A stretch of DNA of 64,000 nt from contig NZ_CP092364.2 in assembly GCF_022370755.2 (NCBI RefSeq), positions 3,286,001-3,350,000 on the forward strand, written 5' to 3'. Positions within the stretch are counted from its first letter, which is position 1. Every line of letters begins with the position of its first letter. Of this stretch, positions 43,924 through 51,451 are shown in pieces. Both the position numbers and the translations under genes were made by a program. Source of the DNA: Mycolicibacterium goodii. Lineage in GTDB: Bacteria > Actinomycetota > Actinomycetes > Mycobacteriales > Mycobacteriaceae. The notes beneath the pieces were generated by a model. The model did no database searches. It was not told where the DNA came from and saw only the letters and a program-made list of their open reading frames with translations.

Positions 43924-44597
43924 CCAGCTATCTCGAGCCGCTCGCCCAGCAGTCGACCCCGAGTCTCATCGCCGACAAGCTGCGCCAGGCGATCGGCGCC
44001 CGCGAGTTCCTGCCCGGCCAGCAGCTCAGCGAGGCGGCGCTGGCGCAGAAACTCGGGGTCAGCCGAGGACCGTTGCGCGAGGGTATGCAGCGGCTCACCC
44101 AGGAGGGTCTGCTGGTGTCGATCCGGCACCGCGGCCTGTTCGTCATCGAGATGACGCCCGACGAGGTGCGGGACATGTACCTGGCGCGTGAGGCGATCGA
44201 ACGTGCGGCGGCCGCGCTGATCCTCAAGGGCGATCACGTCGCGGCAGGCGATGCACTGCTGGAGATCGTCGAGGAGATGGCCAAGGCGACGACTCCCGCC
44301 GACAACAGTGAACTGGACATCAATTTCCATGTGCGCCTTGTCGAACTGTCCGGAAGCCCGCGCCTGGGACGCATGCACCAGACGTTCATCACCGAGACGC
44401 GGATGTGCATCCACGCACTCGACGAGTCCTACTCCGTCTCCGACTTCCGCAGCGAGGAGCATCGCGCGATCGCCGCGGCGATCAAGGCCGGCGATCGCGC
44501 ACTCACCGACGAGCTGCTCATCGCCCACATGGACGACGCGCTGAACCGCCTGATCCCGCCCGACGGCGGCGAGGACGGTCAGGCCGCCGCCGGGTGA
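43920..44597 (+). CDS. GntR-family regulator with FCD domain
   Basis: This 225-residue regulator has an N-terminal winged helix-turn-helix (LSEAALAQKLGVSRGPLRE, about residues 37-55). A C-terminal all-helical FCD domain follows, with predicted metal ligands Asp/His in DINFHVRLVE and His residues in EEHRAI and LIAHMDDA. FCD regulators typically bind palindromes of the TTGTCxxACAA kind, as found at sites A-C. The ligand is probably an organic acid or amino acid. Overlap with the racemase makes expression coupled, and autoregulation is likely. Confidence 0.88.
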   Translation: MTSYLEPLAQQSTPSLIADKLRQAIGAREFLPGQQLSEAALAQKLGVSRGPLREGMQRLTQEGLLVSIRHRGLFVIEMTPDEVRDMYLAREAIERAAAALILKGDHVAAGDALLEIVEEMAKATTPADNSELDINFHVRLVELSGSPRLGRMHQTFITETRMCIHALDESYSVSDFRSEEHRAIAAAIKAGDRALTDELLIAHMDDALNRLIPPDGGEDGQAAAG

Positions 44598-44604
44598 CCC
44601 GCGG

Positions 44605-46065
44605 TCACATCTTGATCCCGACGTACTTGGTCTCCAGGAACTCGTCGATGCCGACCGCCCCGCCCTCTCGCCCCAACCCGGACTGCTTGACACCGCCGAA
44701 GGGCGCCGCGGGGTTGGAGACGACGCCCTGGTTGAGCCCGACCATGCCGGTTTCGAGCGCTTCGGCAACCCGCAGCGCCCGGCGCAGGTCATTGGTGAAA
44801 ACGTATGCGACGAGCCCGTATTCGGTGTCATTGGCGGCAGCCACGGCCTCTTCCTCGGTGTCGAACGGGGTCAGTGGCGCGACCGGTCCGAAGATCTCCT
44901 GACGGGCCATCTCCGCGTCGCGCGGCACCCCGGTGAGCACCGTCGGCGGATAGAAGAACCCGGGGCCCGACGGCTGCGCTCCCCCGGTCAACACGGAGGC
45001 GCCGCGCTTGACCGCGTCGTCGACCAGCGACGTGACCTTCCGCAGCGCGGCCTCGTCGATCAGCGGGCCCACCCGGACACCGTCCTCGGTACCGCGCCCG
45101 ACCGGCATCTGCGCCATGCGTTCGGCGAGGCGCCGACCGAATTCGTCGATCACCGAAGAGTGCACGAACAGCCGGTTGGCGGCCGTGCACGCCTCCCCCA
45201 TGTTCCGCATCTTGGCGGCCATGGCACCCTCGACCGCCTCGTCGAGATCGGCGTCCTCGAACACGATCAACGGTGCGTTGCCACCGAGTTCGAGTGAGGT
45301 ACGCAGGATCTTCTCGGCGCACTGCTCCAGCAGCAGGCGGCCGACGCGGGTCGACCCGGTGAAGGACAGCTTGCGCGCGAGACCGGACCGGATGAGCGGT
45401 TCGATCACCCCGCCGGCGTTCATGGCAGTGACACAGTTGACCGCACCCGCGGGCACACCGACCTCGGACAGGATGTCCATGAGCGCCAGCATCGACAGCG
45501 GCGTCTGGTGGGCGGGTTTGATCACGCTCGTGCACCCGGCCGCGATGGCAGGGCCGAGCTTGCGGGTTCCCATCGCCATCGGGAAGTTCCACGGGGTGAT
45601 GAGCAGGCAGGGTCCGACCGGCTGCCGCGCGATCAGGAAGCGTGCCCCGCCGGCGGGCGCGGTCTGGTAACCCCCGTCGATGCGGACGGCCTCCGCGGCG
45701 AAGTGCCGGAAAAACTCCCCGGCGTAGGCGATCTCACCGCGCGCCTCGGCGAGCGGCTTACCCATCTCCAGCGTCATCAGCAGCGCGAGGTCGTCGATCC
45801 TCTCGTGCAGCAGTTCGAAGGCCCCGGTGAGCATGTCGGCGCGCTCACGTGGCGGGAGGGCCGCGAACTCGGGTTGCGCGGCGACGGCCGCATCGAGCGC
45901 GGCGCGACCGTCGGCCGGTGAGGCGTCGGCCACGGCGCACAACACCTCGCCGGTCGCCGGGTCGACGACGTCGAATGTCGCGCCATCCGTCGCGTCCACC
46001 CACTTGCCGTCGATGAAGAGCCGCTTCTCCACGGCGCTGACCACACGGTTCTCCTGCTCCGTCAT
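44605..46065 (-). CDS. NAD(P)-dependent aldehyde dehydrogenase (succinate-semialdehyde type)
   Basis: This 486-residue aldehyde dehydrogenase has catalytic Glu260 in LELGGNAP and Cys293 in MGEACTAANR, with oxyanion Asn160 in PWNFPMAM. GGAAGGGG precedes ATG 46065; a more distant in-frame start at 46086 is not needed. The GabD-type segments suggest succinate- or aspartate-semialdehyde as substrate (a DoeC-like role). The gene is transcribed from the promoter covered by site C and lies divergent from the class III aminotransferase gene. Confidence 0.88.
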   Translation of the reverse strand: MTEQENRVVSAVEKRLFIDGKWVDATDGATFDVVDPATGEVLCAVADASPADGRAALDAAVAAQPEFAALPPRERADMLTGAFELLHERIDDLALLMTLEMGKPLAEARGEIAYAGEFFRHFAAEAVRIDGGYQTAPAGGARFLIARQPVGPCLLITPWNFPMAMGTRKLGPAIAAGCTSVIKPAHQTPLSMLALMDILSEVGVPAGAVNCVTAMNAGGVIEPLIRSGLARKLSFTGSTRVGRLLLEQCAEKILRTSLELGGNAPLIVFEDADLDEAVEGAMAAKMRNMGEACTAANRLFVHSSVIDEFGRRLAERMAQMPVGRGTEDGVRVGPLIDEAALRKVTSLVDDAVKRGASVLTGGAQPSGPGFFYPPTVLTGVPRDAEMARQEIFGPVAPLTPFDTEEEAVAAANDTEYGLVAYVFTNDLRRALRVAEALETGMVGLNQGVVSNPAAPFGGVKQSGLGREGGAVGIDEFLETKYVGIKM

Positions 46066-46104
46066 GAAGACCCCTTCCACCGGCACGCGCCGCTCGATAC
46101 GCTG

Positions 46105-46116
46105 ATTGTCGACAAT
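46105..46116. promoter_or_regulatory. GntR operator candidate, site C
   Basis: The perfect palindrome ATTGTCGACAAT is identical to site B, and the next eight bases (CTATCAAT) are also identical. It lies between divergent aldehyde dehydrogenase and class III aminotransferase genes. On the minus strand TAGATT again overlaps it and forms the same TGATAGATT extended -10 element. Confidence 0.65.
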
Positions 46117-46144
46117 CTATCAATACGATGGGCAAGGGGATACC

Positions 46145-47398
46145 GTGGCCGAGCTTTCGCAGGTCCTCAAACAGGCAACCGGCGTGATCGCCGCGCGTGG
46201 CGAGGGCGTCCTGCTCTACGACGAACAGGACCGCCGATACCTCGATTTCACCGCGGGTATCGGCGTGACGAGCACCGGACACTGCCATCCCCGGGTCGTC
46301 GAGGCCGCACAGCGACAGGTGGCGACGCTGATCCACGGCCAGTACACCACCGTCATGCACCGCCCCCTCCTCACCCTGGTGGAGCGACTCGGCGAGGTGC
46401 TCCCGTCCGGCCTGGACCGGATGTTCTTCGCCAATTCCGGAAGCGAGGCCATCGAGGCCGCACTCCGTCTCAGCAGGCAGGCCACGGGCCGTCCCAACGT
46501 GATCGTCTTCCACGGCGGCTTCCACGGCAGGACGGTGGCCGCCGCGTCGATGACCTCCTCCGGCACCAGGTTCCGCTCCGGGTTCAGCCCCCTGATGGGC
46601 GGCGTGCACATCGCACCGTTCCCCGATCCCACCCACTTCGGTTGGCCCGTCGATCAGGCCACCGATTTCGCGCTGTCGCAACTCGACTTCATCCTGCAGA
46701 CGGTGAGCGCACCGGCCGACACCGCGGCGTTCTTCGTCGAACCCGTGCTCGGCGAGGGCGGGTACGTGCCCGCGAACGAGCGTTTTCTGGCCGGCCTGCG
46801 GGAACGCGCCGACGCGTACGGCGCTCTGCTGGTGATCGACGAGGTGCAGACCGGCTTCGGCCGCACCGGCAAGTTCTGGGGCGGAGAACATTTCGATGCC
46901 AAACCGGACATCCTGGTGACCGCGAAAGGTCTGGCGTCGGGTTTTCCGCTGTCCGGGATCGCGGCCTCGTCGGCAGTGATGGACAAGGCGTGGCCGGGAT
47001 CGCAGGGCGGCACCTACGGCGCCAACGCGGTGGCGTGCGCGGCCGCGATCGCGACCCTCGACGTGATTCGCGATGAAGACCTCGTCACGAACGCCCACGT
47101 ACGCGGCGCCCAACTCAAGCAGGCGCTGCAGACGGTGGCCGACAAACACGATCAGGTCACCGACGTCCGCGGACTGGGCCTCATGATCGGCAACGAATTC
47201 CGGGACGCCGACGGGAAACCCGATGGTGCGACCGCCGCGGCGGTCCAGCAGGAGGCCGCTCGCCGCGGCTTGCTGTTGCTGACGTGCGGGGCGTGGGGCC
47301 AGGTGGTCCGATTCATCCCCGCGCTCGTCGTCTCCGCCGATCAGGTGGAGGAGGCCGCCGGTGTCTGGGCCGACGCCGTGCGCGCCGTCGTTTCCTGA
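46145..47398 (+). CDS. Class III aminotransferase (GABA/diaminobutyrate type)
   Basis: This 417-residue PLP enzyme has the conserved FANSGSEAIEAA motif, the pyridine-anchoring Asp232 in IDEVQTGFGR and the Schiff-base Lys261 in VTAKGLASGFPLSG. The GTG at 46145 is chosen because AAGGGG lies upstream; an in-frame start at 46106 would begin inside the operator. The closest families are 4-aminobutyrate and 2,4-diaminobutyrate aminotransferases (DoeD role). It would make a semialdehyde for the divergent aldehyde dehydrogenase. Confidence 0.88.
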   Translation: MAELSQVLKQATGVIAARGEGVLLYDEQDRRYLDFTAGIGVTSTGHCHPRVVEAAQRQVATLIHGQYTTVMHRPLLTLVERLGEVLPSGLDRMFFANSGSEAIEAALRLSRQATGRPNVIVFHGGFHGRTVAAASMTSSGTRFRSGFSPLMGGVHIAPFPDPTHFGWPVDQATDFALSQLDFILQTVSAPADTAAFFVEPVLGEGGYVPANERFLAGLRERADAYGALLVIDEVQTGFGRTGKFWGGEHFDAKPDILVTAKGLASGFPLSGIAASSAVMDKAWPGSQGGTYGANAVACAAAIATLDVIRDEDLVTNAHVRGAQLKQALQTVADKHDQVTDVRGLGLMIGNEFRDADGKPDGATAAAVQQEAARRGLLLLTCGAWGQVVRFIPALVVSADQVEEAAGVWADAVRAVVS

Positions 47399-47406
47399 CA
47401 GCTGAT

Positions 47407-47455
47407 GACATGTGTCGGCCCCCGGCGTGATTCGCGCCGGGGGCCAACACGTGTC
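47407..47455. terminator. Bidirectional hairpin between the aminotransferase and the ProP-like gene
   Basis: Perfect 11-base stem GGCCCCCGGCG (47417-47427) with CGCCGGGGGCC (47435-47445), extended outward by imperfect pairing. It lies between convergent genes and overlaps the stop of the transporter gene, so it could serve both. Confidence 0.75.
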
Positions 47456-48839
47456 AGCCGGCGGCTGCCGGGCGCGCGTGGTAGGCCAGCGGTCGCGGGG
47501 CGTCCGCGGTGCCGGGGATGTGCGTGCCGTTGATCGGGCACCGGCTGGTCTCGGGGACCGAGATGAGGGCGATCGCCCCGATCACACAGGCCGCCATCAT
47601 GTAGTAGGCGGGGACGAGTCCGTCCCCGGTTCTGCCGATGAGCCATTCGTTGACCGCGGGCGCGGTACCACCGAACAGGGACGTGGAGACGTTGTAGGCG
47701 ATCGCGAATCCCGCGTATCGCACATGCGTGGGAAACATCGCCGGGAAGCTGGCCGAAATCGTCGCCAGCTGAGGAACATACAGCAGGCCGAGCACGGCGA
47801 AGCCGATCACCGCGCCCGTCATGCCGGTGCCCATCAGCATGAACATCGGCACGCCTGCGACGAACAGTCCGGCGAGCGAGAACCACCACAGCGGTTTGCG
47901 TCCGACCCGATCCGACAGCCCGCCGGCGAACGGCAGGAACACCATCATCGTCAGCATGCCGATGATCGGAACCACCAGTGACGCGTCGGTCGACAGCCCG
48001 ATCTCGTTGGCCAGGTAGGTCGGCATGTAGCTGAGCAGCGTGTAGTTCACGACGTTCAGCGCGACCACGAGGCCGGCGAGCCGCATGATCGGGCGCCAGT
48101 ATTCGACGATCAGATCGCGGAACGCGCTGGTGGCCTGCTCCTCTGTCTGTCCCTTTTCCGCCAGCTCCCGGAACACCGGCGTGTCCTCCAGGCGCGTCCG
48201 CAGGTAGATCCCGACCAGGCCGAGCGGGGCGGCGACCAAGAACGGCAGCCGCCAGCCCCAGGCCTGCATATCGTTCTCACCGAGCACCAGGGAGCACCCG
48301 AGCATGAGTAGGGCGCCCAGCGAGAAGCCGGCCAGAGTGCCGAATTCGAGGAAGCTGCCCAGGAATCCGCGCTTGCGGGTCGGTGCGTACTCCGCCATGA
48401 AGGTTGCCGCACCGCCGTACTCGCCGCCGGTCGAGAATCCCTGGATCATCCGCAGCAGCACGAGAGTGATGGGCGCCCACATCCCGATCGACGCGTACGT
48501 CGGAACCAGTCCGACGCACAGCGTGGCGCCGGCCATCATCAGGATGGTGATCGCCAGGACCCGTTTGCGGCCAAGGCGGTCACCGAGCGGACCCCAGACG
48601 AATCCGCCCAGCGGACGGACCAGGAAAGACACCGCGAATGTCATGAGCGCGAGCAGGGTCGCGGTCCCCGCGTCCCCGGGGAAGATCGCCGCCGAGATGT
48701 AGGTGACGCCGTAGGCGTAGATGCCGTAGTCGAACCATTCGGTGGCGTTGCCGATCGCCGACGCGGCGACAGCTTTCCGTACGACCGCTTTCGGCTGACC
48801 GTCCACGACGGCAGGTGGTGAGGTGTGTTCGGAGCCCAC
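47454..48839 (-). CDS. MHS-family MFS transporter, ProP-like
   Basis: This 461-residue 12-helix proton symporter has the MHS signatures ATEWFDYGIYAYG, GPLGDRLGRKR, RMIQGFSTGGEYGGAATF and FPAMFPTHVRYAG. The segment MRLAGLVVALNVVNYTLLSYMP closely follows the ProP osmoprotectant transporter, suggesting uptake of betaine, proline or ectoine. The C-terminal coiled coil of E. coli ProP is absent. A double palindrome lies upstream at 48921-48945. The substrate is inferred from family and context. Confidence 0.85.
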   Translation of the reverse strand: MGSEHTSPPAVVDGQPKAVVRKAVAASAIGNATEWFDYGIYAYGVTYISAAIFPGDAGTATLLALMTFAVSFLVRPLGGFVWGPLGDRLGRKRVLAITILMMAGATLCVGLVPTYASIGMWAPITLVLLRMIQGFSTGGEYGGAATFMAEYAPTRKRGFLGSFLEFGTLAGFSLGALLMLGCSLVLGENDMQAWGWRLPFLVAAPLGLVGIYLRTRLEDTPVFRELAEKGQTEEQATSAFRDLIVEYWRPIMRLAGLVVALNVVNYTLLSYMPTYLANEIGLSTDASLVVPIIGMLTMMVFLPFAGGLSDRVGRKPLWWFSLAGLFVAGVPMFMLMGTGMTGAVIGFAVLGLLYVPQLATISASFPAMFPTHVRYAGFAIAYNVSTSLFGGTAPAVNEWLIGRTGDGLVPAYYMMAACVIGAIALISVPETSRCPINGTHIPGTADAPRPLAYHARPAAAG

Positions 48840-48920
48840 GGGCCCTCCTCGTCATGCATCGACACCGAATCCGATTGGCCGATCGGGCCCGCGATGAGAC
48901 CAACCGAGTCAGGTCGTAGT

Positions 48921-48945
48921 TTTGTTGACAATCTGAAGATTGTCA
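48921..48945. promoter_or_regulatory. Operator candidate, site D (upstream of the ProP-like gene)
   Basis: TTTGTTGACAAT is one base from the site A variant of the GntR palindrome. It overlaps a perfect 9-base inverted repeat, TGACAATCT (48926-48934) with AGATTGTCA (48937-48945). This suggests the transporter belongs to the same regulon or is bound by a dimer pair. Confidence 0.5.
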
Positions 48946-49107
48946 CGGTTCGGGGTGTTCGGCAAGACGAGGCGACATGCGCGCCGATCCAGGGTCCGCG
49001 TCCCCAGCCCCGGAGCGCGACCACGCGTGCGCGGCACGAAGAACAGATCGGTTTCGGCGCGTCGACCGTTGATACTCTGAGACCCGATTTCGCGGAGGGA
49101 GTTCTCG

Positions 49108-49539
49108 GTGAACGCCGACCAGCGACGCGCGGCCGAACTTGCCGACGCGTTCGGACGTGCCGCCAAGTGCGTGGTGCGAACCTTCGACGAGCATCTCGGC
49201 GAGCATGGCGTCTCCACTCCCCGGTCCAAATTGCTGGCCGAGGTGCAGCGGCTGCAACCGGTCCGGCTCGCGGATCTCGCGCGCGCCGTCGGCGTCACGC
49301 AGGGAACCGCATCCAGCCTCGTCGACGCCCTGGTACGCGAAGGCCTCGTCGAACGCGCCCCCGACCCCGACGATCGGCGCGCGATTCGCCTGACCACGAC
49401 CGCACAGGGCAGCGCTCAGGCCAAGCGCTGGCTGGCCGATTACGCCGAGGCGGCGCACGGAATGTTCGGCAACCTGTCAACCGACGAACAGGACACCCTG
49501 ACCCGGCTGCTGACCAAGCTCGCCGACAGCCTCATCTAG
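49108..49539 (+). CDS. MarR-family transcriptional regulator
   Basis: This 143-residue winged-helix repressor has the recognition helix region LADLARAVGVTQGTASSLVDALVREGLV followed by the wing DPDDRRAIRL. The GTG start at 49108 is preceded by GGGAG. It lies 83 bases ahead of the aldo-keto reductase, whose promoter carries a matching palindrome (49580-49598). Such regulators commonly respond to small electrophilic or aromatic molecules. Confidence 0.88.
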   Translation: MNADQRRAAELADAFGRAAKCVVRTFDEHLGEHGVSTPRSKLLAEVQRLQPVRLADLARAVGVTQGTASSLVDALVREGLVERAPDPDDRRAIRLTTTAQGSAQAKRWLADYAEAAHGMFGNLSTDEQDTLTRLLTKLADSLI

Positions 49540-49557
49540 AACCGTCGGGAACATTCG

Positions 49558-49598
49558 TTGACAGCTCCTTGTTGGCCCCATATTGTTCGAGACAATAT
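49558..49598 (+). promoter_or_regulatory. Promoter with MarR operator for the aldo-keto reductase
   Basis: A consensus -35 TTGACA (49558-49563) is 17 bases from a -10 TATTGT (49581-49586). A palindrome with arms ATATTGT (49580-49586) and ACAATAT (49592-49598) and a 5-base gap covers the -10 and the predicted start. This is the classical repressor layout for the MarR protein encoded just upstream. Confidence 0.65.
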
Positions 49599-49622
49599 AG
49601 TTTGATGCCAAAGGAGTTTGCC

Positions 49623-50480
49623 ATGAGTACGCCGGCCACCTTTCCCCTCGGCGCGTTCACCGTTCACCGCGTCGGCTTCGGCGCCATGCAGTTGCCCGGC
49701 CCCGGTGCATTCGGGCCACCGCGTGACCACGACCAGGCGATCGCGGTGCTGCGGCGCGCGATCGAACTCGGCGTGGACCACATCGACACCGCGCAGATCT
49801 ACGGGCCCGACGTCGCCAACGAACTGATCTACGAGGCCCTTCACCCCTACCCCGAAAACCTCGCCATCGTGAGCAAGGTCGGCGGCAGGCGCGACGATCG
49901 GGCCAACTGGTTGCCCGCGCAGGAACCTGAACAGCTGCGCGAGGACATCGAAATAAACCTGCGGACGCTGAAGGTGGATCAGCTGGCCGCGGTGAACCTG
50001 CGCCTGTTCGACGACCCGGACGGCGGCCCGGTCAACCATGACCTGTTCGAGCGGCAACTGGACGCGATGATCGCCGCGCGCGACGAGGGTCTGATCGGAG
50101 GTATCGGGCTCAGCAACATCGTCCGTGAACATCTGGAGATCGCGCTGCAGCGCACCGACATCGTGTGCGTCCAGAACGCCTACAACATTGCCGACCGTTC
50201 GTCGCAGCCCGTACTCGACCTGTGTATCGAACGCGGTATCGCATTCGTGCCGTTCTTCCCGCTGGGATCGGCCTTCGCAGCCGACAATCCGGTGCTCGGC
50301 CATCCGACGGTCAAGCGCCTGGCCGACGAAACGGGTTACACGCCCGCACAAGTGGCGCTTGCCGCCACCTTGGGCCTGGCGCCCAACGTCCTGCTGATCC
50401 CGGGCACGTCCTCGGTGGCACATCTGGAGGAGAACATGGCGGTCGCCGGTATCGAACTGCCGTCCGACGTCACATTCTGA
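49623..50480 (+). CDS. Aldo-keto reductase, YdbC-like subgroup
   Basis: This 285-residue TIM-barrel oxidoreductase has the AKR residues Asp and Tyr (HIDTAQIYGPD) and Lys (AIVSKVGG). The fourth, normally His, falls on Arg in AAVNLRLFDD; this change is shared by the YdbC subgroup. AAGGAG precedes ATG 49623. It probably uses NADPH to reduce a carbonyl, under MarR control. An ATG at 49605 is in frame but would overlap the ribosome site. Confidence 0.85.
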   Translation: MSTPATFPLGAFTVHRVGFGAMQLPGPGAFGPPRDHDQAIAVLRRAIELGVDHIDTAQIYGPDVANELIYEALHPYPENLAIVSKVGGRRDDRANWLPAQEPEQLREDIEINLRTLKVDQLAAVNLRLFDDPDGGPVNHDLFERQLDAMIAARDEGLIGGIGLSNIVREHLEIALQRTDIVCVQNAYNIADRSSQPVLDLCIERGIAFVPFFPLGSAFAADNPVLGHPTVKRLADETGYTPAQVALAATLGLAPNVLLIPGTSSVAHLEENMAVAGIELPSDVTF

Positions 50481-50488
50481 CCGTTTTG

Positions 50489-50526
50489 ACCGGGGCCGGC
50501 CGGAGGTTCGCCGAGCCGGCCCCGGT
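50489..50526. terminator. Bidirectional hairpin between aldo-keto reductase and cutinase genes
   Basis: A perfect stem of 11 bases, CCGGGGCCGGC (50490-50500) with GCCGGCCCCGG (50515-50525), closes a 14-base loop; one more flanking pair extends it. It lies between convergent genes. Confidence 0.7.
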
Positions 50527-50540
50527 GAGCGGATGGGCGG

Positions 50541-51308
50541 TCAGGAGTGGGTGGTGGCCGACACCACCTGAGCGGGTATGGCCGTCGACGTGGCGCCGAG
50601 CTGGTTGACGACGAATTGTGCTGCCTGCTGGGCCATTCCGTTGTTCTTGTAGGCACTGTGGGCGGCCCGGTCCAGCCCGCCGGGATAGCAGACCGGATCA
50701 CCCTGGTTGCACAGCTGCAGAGTCTTGGTCGCGTAGGCCGGGCCGATGGCCAGCGGCGGCGCCGAATGGTCGACCAGGCCGAGGAAGAACGGGGACGGGG
50801 TACCGAACAGCACGACCGCCGCGACATGCGAGGCGATCGCCGGTGGCATCGGCCCGTTGATTCCCGCGGGCAGCTGGTAGCCGGCCGGGACGGCGTCGGT
50901 CACGGTGTAACCGGCCACCGCCGCCCCCTGCGAATACCCACCGAGCACGATCTGGGTGTCCGGGCAACTGGCCGCGACCGCCTGCACCTCACGTGCGGCA
51001 TCGGCCACGCCTTGCGCGGCATCGGCGAAATCCAGCGACGCCGGGTAGTCGACCGCGTACACCCCGACCCGCTTGCCGGGCAGGTCCGCATCGAGCGCGT
51101 TCACGAATGCCTGACCGGTGTCCCCCACTCCGGGCGCCTCGAAGGTCCCACGCGCGAAGACCACTTCGACGTCCGCACAGCCGGATGCGGGTGCGGCCGA
51201 CGCGGTGCCCGCGGCCTGCAGGCTTAGCACGGCCAGCGCCGCGAGCGTCACACCCGCGAAGGTTCCGCGTAAACGCGACGCGCGGGTGGTGTCGAGGTCG
51301 TTGTTCAT
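50541..51308 (-). CDS. Secreted cutinase-family serine hydrolase
   Basis: This 255-residue hydrolase probably acts on lipid or ester substrates outside the cell. The signal peptide ends near residue 38 (TASA). The nucleophile lies in GGYSQGAAVA, the acid Asp in CNQGDPVC and the His in AAHSAYKNNG. Four cysteines fit two disulfides, as in cutinases. GAGG precedes the ATG. It is similar to the cutinase-like proteins of mycobacteria, which often show phospholipase or thioesterase activity; it is monocistronic. Confidence 0.9.
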   Translation of the reverse strand: MNNDLDTTRASRLRGTFAGVTLAALAVLSLQAAGTASAAPASGCADVEVVFARGTFEAPGVGDTGQAFVNALDADLPGKRVGVYAVDYPASLDFADAAQGVADAAREVQAVAASCPDTQIVLGGYSQGAAVAGYTVTDAVPAGYQLPAGINGPMPPAIASHVAAVVLFGTPSPFFLGLVDHSAPPLAIGPAYATKTLQLCNQGDPVCYPGGLDRAAHSAYKNNGMAQQAAQFVVNQLGATSTAIPAQVVSATTHS

Positions 51309-51451
51309 GGCGCATCCTCACTGGTCAAGGCTCATCGGTTGGCATAAGCCTCTCGGGAACCGGCAGGTGCGCACATCGCCGTAGGCCCCCAACCTGTGAG
51401 GGTGCTGTCATGACCGCCGACTACCGGCTAGCGGTAACCGTGGCCGGGCCG

